Of a stretch of DNA of 64,000 nt, positions 8,605 through 17,206 are shown piece after piece. The DNA is taken from the NCBI RefSeq assembly GCF_040513375.1, contig NZ_JBEVTG010000001.1:1364001-1428000 (forward strand), written 5' to 3'. Below the pieces are notes generated by a model. That model was given only the letters and a program-made list of their open reading frames with translations, was not told the DNA's origin and searched no databases. Made by a program: the position numbers and the translations under genes. This DNA comes from Flagellimonas_B algarum (GTDB lineage: Bacteria; Bacteroidota; Bacteroidia; Flavobacteriales; Flavobacteriaceae). Every line of letters starts with the position of its first letter. Positions within the stretch are counted from its first letter, which is position 1.

Positions 8605-9579
8605 TTAAAAAACGCCTGCTTTTAGTTGAAGGCCCAAGGTTTCCTCAAGGCCGAAAATCAAATTCATGTTCTGTACGGCCTGTCCCGAAGCCCCTTTTAG
8701 AAGGTTATCGATGGCCGAGGTGACCAAGAGCAGTTCTTCATGTTGGTGGATATGAATATGGCACTGGTTGGTATTGACCACTTGCTTCAGGTGAATGGGT
8801 TCTTCACTCACATGGGTGAACGCGGCTTGGCCATAAAACGTTCTGTAGAGGTCGCGCACCGTTTCGATGCTGCCATTAAAATGGGTATAGGCCGTTGCTA
8901 AAATACCCCGGGTAAAATTGCCTCGATTCGGAAGGAACCGGAGTTTCCCTATGGGGTTGCCAAAAGACCCCAAACTTTCCCCGATTTCCCCTAAATGTTG
9001 ATGGGTAAAGGGCTTATACCAGCTGATGTTGTTGTTGCGCCAACTAAAATGCCCCGTTGCACTCGGACTAATACCCGCACCGGTGCTGCCCGTCGTGGCG
9101 TTGACGTGTACTTCATTTTGTAGCAGTCCCGCCTCGGCCAAGGGTAACAAGGCCAATTCGATGGCCGTTGCAAAACAACCGGGATTGGCAATGGTGTCTG
9201 CACTTTCGATTCGGTTCCGGTTCAATTCGGGCAAGCCGTATACGAATTCACGGTCTTTCCATGTCGCATCACCTGCCAATCTAAAATCGTTGCTCAGGTC
9301 GATGATTTTTGTGGATGTGGAAAACGCGTGCTCATTTAGGAATTTGGTCGAATTACCATGGCCCAAACACAAGAAAACCACGTCTACGGAAGTATTGACC
9401 GTATCTGAAAATTCCAATACCGTCTGACCCAATAGATCTGGGTGTGCACTGGTTAGGGGTTTTCCGGCCTTGGTGGTACTAAATACGAAATCGATGGTGA
9501 GCGCCGGATGCTGAAGCAACAACCGGATAAGTTCGCCCCCAGTATACCCTGATCCCCCGATGATGCCTGCTTTAATCAT
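8605..9579 (-). CDS. argC: N-acyl-gamma-glutamyl-phosphate reductase
   Basis: A 324-residue NADPH-dependent reductase for the third arginine step, making the semialdehyde from the acyl-phosphate. GIIGGSGYTGGELIRLL at residues 5-21 is the coenzyme-binding and family signature, and Cys135 in NPGCFATA is the catalytic thiol. The start overlaps the argG stop by 8 bases. Nothing in the sequence separates acetyl from succinyl substrates, so that depends on the ArgF' prediction. Confidence 0.94.
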   Translation of the reverse strand: MIKAGIIGGSGYTGGELIRLLLQHPALTIDFVFSTTKAGKPLTSAHPDLLGQTVLEFSDTVNTSVDVVFLCLGHGNSTKFLNEHAFSTSTKIIDLSNDFRLAGDATWKDREFVYGLPELNRNRIESADTIANPGCFATAIELALLPLAEAGLLQNEVHVNATTGSTGAGISPSATGHFSWRNNNISWYKPFTHQHLGEIGESLGSFGNPIGKLRFLPNRGNFTRGILATAYTHFNGSIETVRDLYRTFYGQAAFTHVSEEPIHLKQVVNTNQCHIHIHQHEELLLVTSAIDNLLKGASGQAVQNMNLIFGLEETLGLQLKAGVF

Positions 9580-10762
9580 GGTCTTGGTTTACATGGTTCG
9601 CGATTTTCCCAGAGTTGGATAAGATCTTGATGAAGCCCTTGGCATCATCGGCAGACCATCCTTTGTTCATCTCCCCGTAACTGCCGAACGAAGCGTTCAT
9701 CAAATCGTGGGGAGAGGCGATACCGTTGAGATCGAATCGGTAAGGATGCAAGGTCACGAAAACATCACCGCTCACGTTCCGTTGGGTATCCGACAAAAAA
9801 GCCTCGATATTCCGCATCACCTCATCGAGATAGTTCCCCTCATGCAGGAGCATCCCATAAAAGTTCGCCAATTGTTCTTTTTGGTATTGCTGCCATTTGC
9901 TCAGCGTGTGTTTTTCCAAAAGATGGTGCGCTTTTAAGATGATCAAAGGTGCCGCCGCTTCGAAACCGACGCGTCCTTTGATACCAATGATGGTGTCCCC
10001 AACATGGATATCCCTTCCAATAGCGTATTTAGAGGCTATGGCTTGTAGGTTTTCAATGTTGGTCACCGCCTTGTCGGCGATACCGTCTAATGCAACCAAC
10101 TCCCCTTTTTCGAAGGTCAACTTGACTTCTTTGGGCAGTTTGTTTTCAAGCTGACTGGGGTAAGCCGATTCGGGAAGCGGAAGGTGGGAAGTCAGCGTCT
10201 CGTCTCCGCCTACCGAAGTACCCCATAACCCCCGGTTGATCGAGTACTTCGCTTTTTCCCAAGGGTAGTCGATACCCTCGGCTTGGAGGTACGCTATTTC
10301 CGCTTCGCGTGAGAGTTTATGGTCACGGATCGGGGTGATGATCTCGATTTCCGGGGCCAAGGTCTGGAAGATCATATCGAACCGCACTTGATCGTTACCG
10401 GCCCCGGTGCTTCCGTGGGCAATGTACTGGGCTCCGATTTTTTTGGCATGGGTCACGATTTCTACCGCCTGCACAATCCGTTCGGCGCTGACCGAAAGGG
10501 GGTAGCTGTTATTTCGGAGCACATTACCGAAGATGAGGTATTTGACTACTTTGTCATAAAAGGATTGTACGGCATCCAAAGAGGTATAGCTGCTGGCCCC
10601 TAAGGCCAACGCTTTTTCTTTGATGGCTTCGATTTCCACAGCGGAGAATCCGCCCGTATTCACGCTGACCGCGTGTACCTCGTAGCCTTTCTCTTGCGAA
10701 AGGTATTTGGCGCAATAGGAGGTGTCAAGTCCACCACTATAGGCTAGAACCAGTTTTTTCAT
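9572..10762 (-). CDS. argG: Argininosuccinate synthase
   Basis: A 396-residue ATP pyrophosphatase-fold enzyme joining citrulline and aspartate. The PP-loop AYSGGLDTSY is at residues 8-17, and GSTGAGNDQVRF (near 117-128) is the citrulline/aspartate-binding segment. It is the second large gene of the operon and overlaps the preceding GNAT gene by 26 bases, which implies coupled translation. The length agrees with bacterial ArgG. Confidence 0.95.
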   Translation of the reverse strand: MKKLVLAYSGGLDTSYCAKYLSQEKGYEVHAVSVNTGGFSAVEIEAIKEKALALGASSYTSLDAVQSFYDKVVKYLIFGNVLRNNSYPLSVSAERIVQAVEIVTHAKKIGAQYIAHGSTGAGNDQVRFDMIFQTLAPEIEIITPIRDHKLSREAEIAYLQAEGIDYPWEKAKYSINRGLWGTSVGGDETLTSHLPLPESAYPSQLENKLPKEVKLTFEKGELVALDGIADKAVTNIENLQAIASKYAIGRDIHVGDTIIGIKGRVGFEAAAPLIILKAHHLLEKHTLSKWQQYQKEQLANFYGMLLHEGNYLDEVMRNIEAFLSDTQRNVSGDVFVTLHPYRFDLNGIASPHDLMNASFGSYGEMNKGWSADDAKGFIKILSNSGKIANHVNQDHD

Positions 10763-11369
10763 TGGTTTTTTTCTTTAAGAATAATTGTTCTTTAATGCTT
10801 TTCAGGCGTTTGAAGGCCTTGTTATTGAGTTTCTTAGGTTGCTCTTCGGTAGCGGGATCATAAAGCATTCCGGTACAAAGGCACATTTTTCGTTCCGTCC
10901 GGGTGAGGATGTCGAAGTTTTTGCAGGTCTGGCAGCCTTTCCAAAAATCGGGATCGTCCGTCAATTCGGAAAAGGTCACGGGCCGATAGCCGAGGCCGTA
11001 ATTCATCTTCATGACGGCCAAACCTGTAGTGATCCCAAATATTTTAGCATCCGGGAATTTTTCTCGAGACAGTTCGAAAATCCGTTTCTTGATCTGCTTG
11101 GCCAAACCCAAACCTCGGTAGTCTGGGTGCACAATAAGGCCTGAATTGGCAACGAAGTCCTTTTGACCCCAGACCTCGATGTAACAAAAGCCGGCGAATT
11201 TGTCACCATCAAGTGCGATGATGGCATTGCCGTTCTGTAAACGTTGTACGATATACTCCGGCGTACGTTGTGCGATACCGGTACCCCTGACCTTGGCCGA
11301 ATCGGTGATGGTATCACTGATGACCTGAGCGTACTTATAATGTGATTCGTTAGCAACAAGTATTTGCAT
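10737..11369 (-). CDS. GNAT acyltransferase, probable N-acyl(succinyl)glutamate synthase
   Basis: A 210-residue GNAT protein as the first full gene of the arginine operon. The acyl-CoA pyrophosphate loop (HPDYRGLGLAKQI) is at 81-93. It has a C-terminal cysteine group, C146-x2-C149 and C163-x-C165, that could bind metal, and a basic tail. The operon has no classical argA or argJ, yet ArgB, ArgC, ArgD and ArgF' need an N-acylglutamate, so this gene is the best candidate for the first step. I recall genetic evidence for related Bacteroidetes GNAT proteins in this role, but cannot check it here. A regulatory role is the alternative. Confidence 0.75.
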   Translation of the reverse strand: MQILVANESHYKYAQVISDTITDSAKVRGTGIAQRTPEYIVQRLQNGNAIIALDGDKFAGFCYIEVWGQKDFVANSGLIVHPDYRGLGLAKQIKKRIFELSREKFPDAKIFGITTGLAVMKMNYGLGYRPVTFSELTDDPDFWKGCQTCKNFDILTRTERKMCLCTGMLYDPATEEQPKKLNNKAFKRLKSIKEQLFLKKKTNEKTGSSL

Positions 11370-11394
11370 TGCTATGGCTTAAAATGGAAAAAAC

Positions 11395-11466
11395 GTTGGA
11401 AACTCTCTTTGGAAGGGGGAATGGACTCACCTAATCCCCATAGTTAGCGCGCACCCTTACGGGCGA
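11395..11466 (-). promoter_or_regulatory. Possible attenuator structures between leader peptide and arginine operon
   Basis: Read on the minus strand, the leader's last codons and stop form a small hairpin (CGCCC, loop GTAA, GGGTG). A second hairpin with arms GGGGA and TCCCC follows at about 11415-11440, then a T6 run at about 11388-11393 before the GNAT start. The second stem is not directly adjacent to the T-run, so this is not a textbook terminator; alternative pairings need folding software. Confidence 0.35.
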
Positions 11467-11537
11467 CGGCGCACGACAAACGGACGTACAGGGGCAGGAG
11501 TGCCCAAAACAGAAAATATGTAAGTGTGTCCGTTCAT
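11457..11537 (-). CDS. Candidate arginine leader peptide (26 codons)
   Basis: A short reading frame, ATG at 11537-11535 and TAA at 11459-11457, lies 87 bases upstream of the first arginine-operon gene. It encodes 26 residues starting MNGHTYIF and ending VRPFVVRRRP, so four of the last nine residues are Arg, with three consecutive Arg codons (CGC CGT CGC) three codons before the stop. The stop codon lies in the loop of a CCC-GTAA-GGG hairpin. This is the arrangement expected of a ribosome-mediated attenuator sensing charged tRNA-Arg. Codon pattern and location are seen directly; the function is inferred. Confidence 0.6.
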   Translation of the reverse strand: MNGHTYIFSVLGTPAPVRPFVVRRRP

Positions 11538-11543
11538 ATAGGG

Positions 11544-11551
11544 TAAATGTA
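11544..11551 (-). promoter_or_regulatory. Weak candidate -7 element for the arginine operon
   Basis: On the minus strand this reads TACATTTA, seven of eight matches to TAnnTTTG, just 6 bases before the leader ATG. If used, the leader mRNA would be almost leaderless. No proper -33 element is at the usual 19-base spacing, so support is modest. Confidence 0.3.
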
Positions 11552-11582
11552 CAAATTTCTGAAAACGGGCCGCGGTTTCCCC

Positions 11583-12935
11583 TTACTTTTTACGAATCAG
11601 GCCTAAATTGTTATGATTTTTGTGGATTTCATAACCCAAATACCCAAATACAGCAAGATATTCAAGCCCCAATAACCAGAGGTTTTCCTTGAAATCAGTT
11701 TGCGAATAGGCGTAATAGCTCAACATTACGGTGGCTGTCCACACCATAACGACCCGATATTTGGTGAACAGACCCAAAAACAACAAGAACACCAAATACC
11801 ACGGGTGAACGGTTGAGGAAAGGGCATAATAAAGCCCTAAAATGAGGAACATCGATCCGAAAATCGCTTTTAGGTCACGGTGGGGTTTGAAAAACGTGAG
11901 CAAGGCCACGACCAAAGGGATGTAAAGTTTGAGTAAAAAACCATATTCTTTGATCAATACCCAAGGTTTGACCTCATAGCGTATCATGCCAATTTTTTTG
12001 ACCAGATTGTAAATACCCGCGTTGAATTCGAAATTGGAAAACCACAGTCCTATGGTCTGCCCATAGTGCTCGGCCAGGCTAGGACTATAGAAAGGAAGCA
12101 CCATCACCAAACCACCAATACCTACCATGGTGTAAAACGCCACGCTTTTCTTAAATCCGAGATAGGGGAGAAAGAGCGGTAAGAACAAGATCGGTACCAG
12201 TTTCAAAAAGATGGAGGCCGCATATACGGGCCCGGCAAACCAAAGTTTTCCTTTAACGACGAGATACATGGCCCAAACAAAGAAAAATAGCATTACCCCT
12301 TCAAAATGGAGATTGCCCGTCAACTCAATGACCACTAGGGGGTTGAGGAAGTACCAAAAAACCATCCCTTTGTCCATTTCAAGATGGGCTAGCAATTTCT
12401 TCCCGAACAATACGATGCCAAGATCCGCCAAAATGATGAAGATGCGCATCCATACCACTCCCGCCAGGGTAGAACCCATGCCCAAGAAAGCGCTCAAGGC
12501 AAAGAGCAGTTGGTTCATCGGAGGGTAGTTGCTATAGTGCCGTGCACTCAAGGTACCCATGCCTTCATGGAGTTCATTCGCGTTGGGTAGGCTGAAATTC
12601 GGATCGGCCAACAATTCATCGGGCGTAAACGAATAGGGGTTCATGCCTTGGGCGATGAGTTCACCATCCCATAGAAACCGGTAAAAATCTTGTGAAAGGT
12701 TGGGTTCGGCCCAGAGAAAGACCAGTCGAAGCAGTACCCCAGCAACCAACAGGAATTTGAAATTCCAAGCCTGTAACCGGACCAGTTTGATATAGAGGAA
12801 AAAGAGGGCGCCGTAGAGCGAAATCAGTTTTGGGAAGTCCTCACGCTGTAAATCATAGGCGAAAACCCCATAGAACATCAAACTCCCCAATACCAAGAGG
12901 ATGGGGATTCTGTGCAGTTTCCAGTATGCGAACAT
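11583..12935 (-). CDS. Polytopic GT-C type (GT87/mannosyltransferase-like) glycosyltransferase
   Basis: A 450-residue integral membrane protein with about ten hydrophobic segments. The first extracytoplasmic loop holds SQDFYRFLWDG near residues 80-90 and GMNPYSF, the acidic loop pattern of GT-C enzymes that use polyprenyl-phosphate sugars (DUF2029/PIG-M-like). It should add a sugar on the periplasmic side of the inner membrane. It is the last gene of a six-gene operon, 6 bases after a processive-type GT2 and downstream of a DPM1-like GT2 that could make its lipid-linked donor. Sugar and acceptor are unknown. Confidence 0.65.
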   Translation of the reverse strand: MFAYWKLHRIPILLVLGSLMFYGVFAYDLQREDFPKLISLYGALFFLYIKLVRLQAWNFKFLLVAGVLLRLVFLWAEPNLSQDFYRFLWDGELIAQGMNPYSFTPDELLADPNFSLPNANELHEGMGTLSARHYSNYPPMNQLLFALSAFLGMGSTLAGVVWMRIFIILADLGIVLFGKKLLAHLEMDKGMVFWYFLNPLVVIELTGNLHFEGVMLFFFVWAMYLVVKGKLWFAGPVYAASIFLKLVPILFLPLFLPYLGFKKSVAFYTMVGIGGLVMVLPFYSPSLAEHYGQTIGLWFSNFEFNAGIYNLVKKIGMIRYEVKPWVLIKEYGFLLKLYIPLVVALLTFFKPHRDLKAIFGSMFLILGLYYALSSTVHPWYLVFLLFLGLFTKYRVVMVWTATVMLSYYAYSQTDFKENLWLLGLEYLAVFGYLGYEIHKNHNNLGLIRKK

Positions 12936-12941
12936 CTTGAA

Positions 12942-14426
12942 TTACGCCTTGGCGACCAAAGATTTAAAGAAGACGAAACCGAAGCCCAAGAACAACATCA
13001 AATGAAACGGGAACAATCCAAAATCATTTAAAGGTACCGCACTGTACATGCCGAAGAGGAAGTACAACATGAAGGCGAACTCAACGATCATGTTCGGTGA
13101 TAGCTTTTTAGTGATGTACTTGTTGCCTTTCCAACTATCCGTCAAACTGTTGATGTTGAATTTCGGGGTACGAACGAATTCACTTCGCTTGCCCAAATGC
13201 CCTTCGAGAACGGCGATGGTGTTGTGGAATGAAAGCCCAAGTGCCACTGAGAAGAACGTAAAGAACAGTTTGATATAATCGACGAACTTATCGAATCCGC
13301 TTCCTTGGATGCTCTTAAACGTATACCAATAGCAGAAGAACAGGATGATGGTACTAACGATGAAGAAGCTGGTGACCTCGAACACCCACGCCAAATGCCC
13401 GAAGGTGTTTTTGATGTACAACATCGGAATACTCAAGACGGCTACCATGAATACGCAGAGGAACATGGAACTGTTCAAAAGGTGCATTACCCCATGGAAT
13501 TTGGTCTTGAAATCGATGTTCTTCGCAGTGATCACGCTCCAAACCGTTTTTCTGAAGTTTTCGGCACCACCCTTGTTCCAACGAAACTGTTGTGAACGTG
13601 CGGCACTCATCACTACCGGAAGTTCGGCGGGAGTCTCCACATCTTCGAGGTATTTGAATTTCCAATTCTTCAACTGGGCCCTATAACTTAAGTCAAGATC
13701 TTCGGTGAGCGTATCACCTTCCCAGTTTCCGGCATCGATAATGCATTGCTTGCGCCATATGCCTGCCGTACCGTTGAAATTGATAAAATGCCCCCGTGAA
13801 TTCCTGCCAACCTGTTCCAAGGTAAAGTGTGCATCAAGGGCGAATGCCTGGATGCGCGTCAAGGTCGAGTAATCGCGGTTGATATGGCCCCAACGGGTCT
13901 GTACCACCCCGATTTCACCATCCTTGAAATAAGGTACGGTCTTTTTCAACCAATCGCTCTCCGGAAGGAAATCGGCATCAAAGATGGCGACGAACTCCCC
14001 TTTGGCGATGGCCAAGCCTTCTTTGAGGGCGCCGGCCTTGAAACCTTGACGGTTCTCACGTCGGATATGTTGGATGTCCAATCCGGTGGCTTGGAGTTCT
14101 TCGATGCGTTGTGCGGTCTCGACAACGGAATCATCGGTGGAATCATCCAACACCTGGATTTCGAGTTTGCTTTTTGGGTATTCTATTTTGGAGATGTTCT
14201 CCAACAACCGTTCCATCACGTACTCCTCATTATAGATAGGAAGCTGGATGGTCACATGCGGTATTTCTTTCGGGTCGAGTAAATTGAACTTGGGAGCTTC
14301 TTGGTTTTTTCTTTTGTTGGTGAGGTAGTTGACCAAGAGGTTCAACTGCGCCAAGCTGTACATAAAGATGAGTATCAAAGCGATGCTGTAAACAACGATG
14401 ATGATCCAAGATATAGTCAGTCCCAT
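12942..14426 (-). CDS. Cellulose-synthase-like family 2 glycosyltransferase (membrane)
   Basis: A 494-residue GT2 enzyme with one N-terminal membrane helix (residues 5-30), a cytoplasmic GT-A domain and several C-terminal helices. The substrate-binding acidic residues are in VLDDSTDD and AIFDADFLPE, the catalytic base region is TEDLDLSYR, and QQFRWNKGG is the QxxRW motif of processive or ceramide-type GT2 enzymes. It lacks a PilZ domain, so it is not a cellulose synthase by architecture. In the operon it sits between the DPM1-like GT2 (6 bases) and the GT-C gene. The product could be a glycolipid or short polymer; no subunit B-like partner is present. Confidence 0.85.
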   Translation of the reverse strand: MGLTISWIIIVVYSIALILIFMYSLAQLNLLVNYLTNKRKNQEAPKFNLLDPKEIPHVTIQLPIYNEEYVMERLLENISKIEYPKSKLEIQVLDDSTDDSVVETAQRIEELQATGLDIQHIRRENRQGFKAGALKEGLAIAKGEFVAIFDADFLPESDWLKKTVPYFKDGEIGVVQTRWGHINRDYSTLTRIQAFALDAHFTLEQVGRNSRGHFINFNGTAGIWRKQCIIDAGNWEGDTLTEDLDLSYRAQLKNWKFKYLEDVETPAELPVVMSAARSQQFRWNKGGAENFRKTVWSVITAKNIDFKTKFHGVMHLLNSSMFLCVFMVAVLSIPMLYIKNTFGHLAWVFEVTSFFIVSTIILFFCYWYTFKSIQGSGFDKFVDYIKLFFTFFSVALGLSFHNTIAVLEGHLGKRSEFVRTPKFNINSLTDSWKGNKYITKKLSPNMIVEFAFMLYFLFGMYSAVPLNDFGLFPFHLMLFLGFGFVFFKSLVAKA

Positions 14427-14432
14427 GGTTAG

Positions 14433-15125
14433 TTATTTTTTTAAGCTGTATTTAAAGATCCAACCTAAAATTTTCACGCCTGCAAATATAGTACCTTTTA
14501 CCGTACCAGACACTTTAGAGACACCAATTCTTCTTTTGTAACGCACTGGTACTTCGGTATATGCCATTTTTTTCCGCAAAACTTTAAGCTGCATTTCGAC
14601 GGTCCATCCATAGGTCTTGTCTTCCATCGCCAATTCTTTGAGTTTTTCGTATTTAATGGCCCTAAATGGTCCTAAATCCGTAAAAGTGGCCCTAAAAAAC
14701 AGCCGCATCAAAAAAGTGGCCAATTGGTTGCCGAAAACTTGCTGCGGGGTCATCGAACCCGGTTCACGCAATGCTTTTTTTCGGGCACCAACGACGAAAT
14801 CGATGTCCTCGTTCAAAATGGGTGCTACGATTTGATCCAGTTCTTCCGGATAATCGGAATAGTCACCATCAATAAATACGATGATTTCGGGCGATTTGGA
14901 TTGTTGGGCGACATAATCAAGTCCTTTCAGGCATGCGAAACCATAGCCCTTGCGTTCTTCAAGAAGCACTGTGGCCCCAGCTGCGGCCGCGTTTTTCGCT
15001 GTATCGTCGGTCGATCCGTTATTGACCACAATCACTTCCGAAACCGTACTCGGTAGTTCCCTGATCACGTTACCAATGGAGTCTCCTTCATTGAATGCTG
15101 GAATGATAACTTTGATGTCGGCCAT
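14433..15125 (-). CDS. Family 2 glycosyltransferase, DPM1/polyprenyl-phosphate sugar synthase-like
   Basis: A 230-residue GT2 enzyme with a single GT-A domain. IPAFNEGDSIGNVI at 9-22, VVNNGSTDDT near 33-42 and FIDGDYSDYPEELDQI (DxD motif) near 84-99 are the nucleotide-sugar-binding motifs. No clear transmembrane pair follows, only a hydrophobic tail, so it resembles the one-domain polyprenyl-phosphate mannose/glucose synthases. It overlaps the MORN gene stop by 1 base. A supply role for the downstream GT-C enzyme would make sense, but is inference. Confidence 0.8.
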   Translation of the reverse strand: MADIKVIIPAFNEGDSIGNVIRELPSTVSEVIVVNNGSTDDTAKNAAAAGATVLLEERKGYGFACLKGLDYVAQQSKSPEIIVFIDGDYSDYPEELDQIVAPILNEDIDFVVGARKKALREPGSMTPQQVFGNQLATFLMRLFFRATFTDLGPFRAIKYEKLKELAMEDKTYGWTVEMQLKVLRKKMAYTEVPVRYKRRIGVSKVSGTVKGTIFAGVKILGWIFKYSLKK

Positions 15126-15589
15126 TACTTGAGATCAGACAGTTTGTTCTCTTTCTTAAAGCTGGCAAAGCTAAACCATTCTTTGACTTTTTTGCCATTT
15201 TCGAAGCGCTCCGCCGAGATCAACTCCTCGTCGACATATTTGAGACAGTAACCGTTTTTAATCCCGTCTTGGAGTTGGCATTTGTGATTGATCTTTCCGT
15301 TCTCATCGTAAAACAACCACCATTTGACTTTCTCACCCATGGCGAAATGCCCTTCCATCTCGAGTTTGCCCGCTTCATTGTAAACGTACCAATAGCCTTC
15401 TTTTTGGTCTTTTCTGTAGGAGCCTTTGGCCATAAGCTGCCCGTTGGGCCAATAGTACTTCCAATACTTTTCCTTCACGCCCTTGTACTTCCAACCTTCA
15501 GCCTTCAAATTTCCATTGTCATGGTATTCCTTGTGGTACATGGTAAAGACCAGACTAAGCAATACGAGTATCGGGGCAAGGGATTTCAA
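15125..15589 (-). CDS. Exported MORN-repeat (YwqK-like) protein
   Basis: A 154-residue protein with an N-terminal hydrophobic signal segment (residues 2-17) and at least five MORN-type repeats of about 20-23 residues, with the repeating pattern YxxNGxLxxxGxYxxGxKxGxW (for example WPNGQLMAKGSYRKDQKEGY). Such proteins are often labelled YwqK-family antitoxin, but no toxin gene is adjacent, so that name should not be trusted. MORN repeats commonly bind proteins or lipids. It lies between the iron-sulfur protein and the DPM1-like glycosyltransferase. Confidence 0.75.
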   Translation of the reverse strand: MKSLAPILVLLSLVFTMYHKEYHDNGNLKAEGWKYKGVKEKYWKYYWPNGQLMAKGSYRKDQKEGYWYVYNEAGKLEMEGHFAMGEKVKWWLFYDENGKINHKCQLQDGIKNGYCLKYVDEELISAERFENGKKVKEWFSFASFKKENKLSDLK

Positions 15590-15601
15590 TGTTTCAACGG
15601 A

Positions 15602-17206
15602 TTATTTTTGGTTGACCAATTGCATCAAATCGACATCATTGCCCAAGAGTACTTGGTTGCTGTCGATACGGCCTTGCAACGGACCGTTTTCCAATTTCAG
15701 TACCCCCCGCGGACAAACTGCCGAGCAGATACCACAACCCACGCAACTTGAACGTACGATGTTCTCTCCTTTTTGGGCATAGGCCCTGACGTCGATCCCC
15801 ATCTCGCAATAGGTCGAGCAATTGCCACAAGAGATGCATTGCCCGCCGTTGGTCGTAATCCTGAACCTTGAGAACAGCCGCTGTTGAAAGCCCAAAATAG
15901 CTGCCATAGGACATCCGAAACGACACCATACGCGATTGCCAAAAATGGGGTAGAAGCCTGTTCCGATTACACCGGAGAAAATACTTCCAATCAAAAAGGA
16001 GTAGGATTTTCGTAGGGTTTCCGATTTGAAAAGAAACACATTGCCTTCACCACTGAAAAAATGGATACCGATTAAGACCATGATGATGGTGAAGTAGCCG
16101 ACGGCCCCATATCGGGCATCTTTTTGTAGTTGTTCCCTTTTGAACAGCATCACCCAAGCAAATACGGCCGTCAACAATACGGCCACACCGATCAAAAAGG
16201 TGCTTTTGGTCAGCCAGTATTTGCTGGTGTCGGTTCCCAAATACGAATAAATGACAGCGGTGGTCATCAAGGTGACAAAAACGACAACGCTATGTACGAC
16301 CCAGCGTTCGACCCGCCAAGCCTTGACACTTTTGTCGCTTAATTGGCGAAAGGCGTCTCCAGCGGTTTCAGCCAAGCCGCCACAACCACAGACCCACGAA
16401 CAATACCAACGCTTTCCGAAACGGTAGGTGAGGATGGGGCTGATCACGAATATGGTCACCACCCCGAAAATGAGCATGGAGAACCCGATATCACCCGAAC
16501 TTAAAAAGCCTTTGATCCGATACCCCTCGAAATTGTAATAGTTCAAGGGCCACATGTTCTTGAGGTCATAGTAGGGAAGACTGCCCCCGTTTAACAAAGA
16601 ACTCCCGTTCAGGCGTGCCATCAATTCAGGGATGATGAACGCAAAGGCGGTTTGAAAGAATATCACACTGAACGTTCGAATGCGTTCGTAACGATTGTGT
16701 CTGTATTTCCAAAGGAATTTGATGCCGAAGGCCAATATCGCCACGGTATACAAGGTGCCGTAAACGAACCATTGGCTGGCAGGGTTTCCGCTCAGGGCCC
16801 TACTCAATGGATCGAAAAGTCCGATGACCCCTTTGTTGTTCCCGTCTTTGACCAAACCCAAATATTCGGGATAAAAATATAGGATGATGTAGAAGCCGGT
16901 TAAAGCGATTCCGGCAATCCACCCCCAGAAGCCTTTGCTGGAAATCGATTTGAACCAAACCCCATCGTTTTTGATGCCAGGGGCTTTGTTGCTGTAGGCG
17001 TCCCAGGCGAACCAAACGGTACCCAGCGCAATGGCCGACAGCGAAAGGCTGAGCCAAAATCCCTTATTGGGAAAATCGACATTGAAAGCGGCAAGAACAA
17101 TGATCGCCATGCCGGTCATACCGATCAAGGTGGCGATTTTTTGGTTTCTGCTCAAGCTCGTTGGCGGTTGCCCGGTGAGGGCCATACTTCTATCGTAAGT
17201 GCTCAT
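15602..17206 (-). CDS. Membrane 4Fe-4S ferredoxin-type protein (NapH/CcoG/NosR-like)
   Basis: A 534-residue electron-transfer protein with about eight membrane segments. Two ferredoxin-type 4Fe-4S motifs are near the C-terminus: C457/460/463/467 and C488/491/494/498. Two extra Cys groups flank membrane helices, C269-W-V-C-G-C (269-275) and CRFGCP (428-433), as in NosR/NapH polyferredoxins. It should pass electrons across or along the inner membrane. The start overlaps the stop of the FAD oxidoreductase gene by 4 bases, so the two are probably one electron chain. The final acceptor is unknown; no nitrous-oxide or nitrate reductase is near. Confidence 0.85.
   Translation of the reverse strand: MSTYDRSMALTGQPPTSLSRNQKIATLIGMTGMAIIVLAAFNVDFPNKGFWLSLSLSAIALGTVWFAWDAYSNKAPGIKNDGVWFKSISSKGFWGWIAGIALTGFYIILYFYPEYLGLVKDGNNKGVIGLFDPLSRALSGNPASQWFVYGTLYTVAILAFGIKFLWKYRHNRYERIRTFSVIFFQTAFAFIIPELMARLNGSSLLNGGSLPYYDLKNMWPLNYYNFEGYRIKGFLSSGDIGFSMLIFGVVTIFVISPILTYRFGKRWYCSWVCGCGGLAETAGDAFRQLSDKSVKAWRVERWVVHSVVVFVTLMTTAVIYSYLGTDTSKYWLTKSTFLIGVAVLLTAVFAWVMLFKREQLQKDARYGAVGYFTIIMVLIGIHFFSGEGNVFLFKSETLRKSYSFLIGSIFSGVIGTGFYPIFGNRVWCRFGCPMAAILGFQQRLFSRFRITTNGGQCISCGNCSTYCEMGIDVRAYAQKGENIVRSSCVGCGICSAVCPRGVLKLENGPLQGRIDSNQVLLGNDVDLMQLVNQK

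Noticed and set aside
15125..15589. YwqK-family antitoxin label for the MORN protein
   Set aside because: No toxin gene is adjacent and the context is a glycosyltransferase operon; the label reflects MORN-repeat similarity only.
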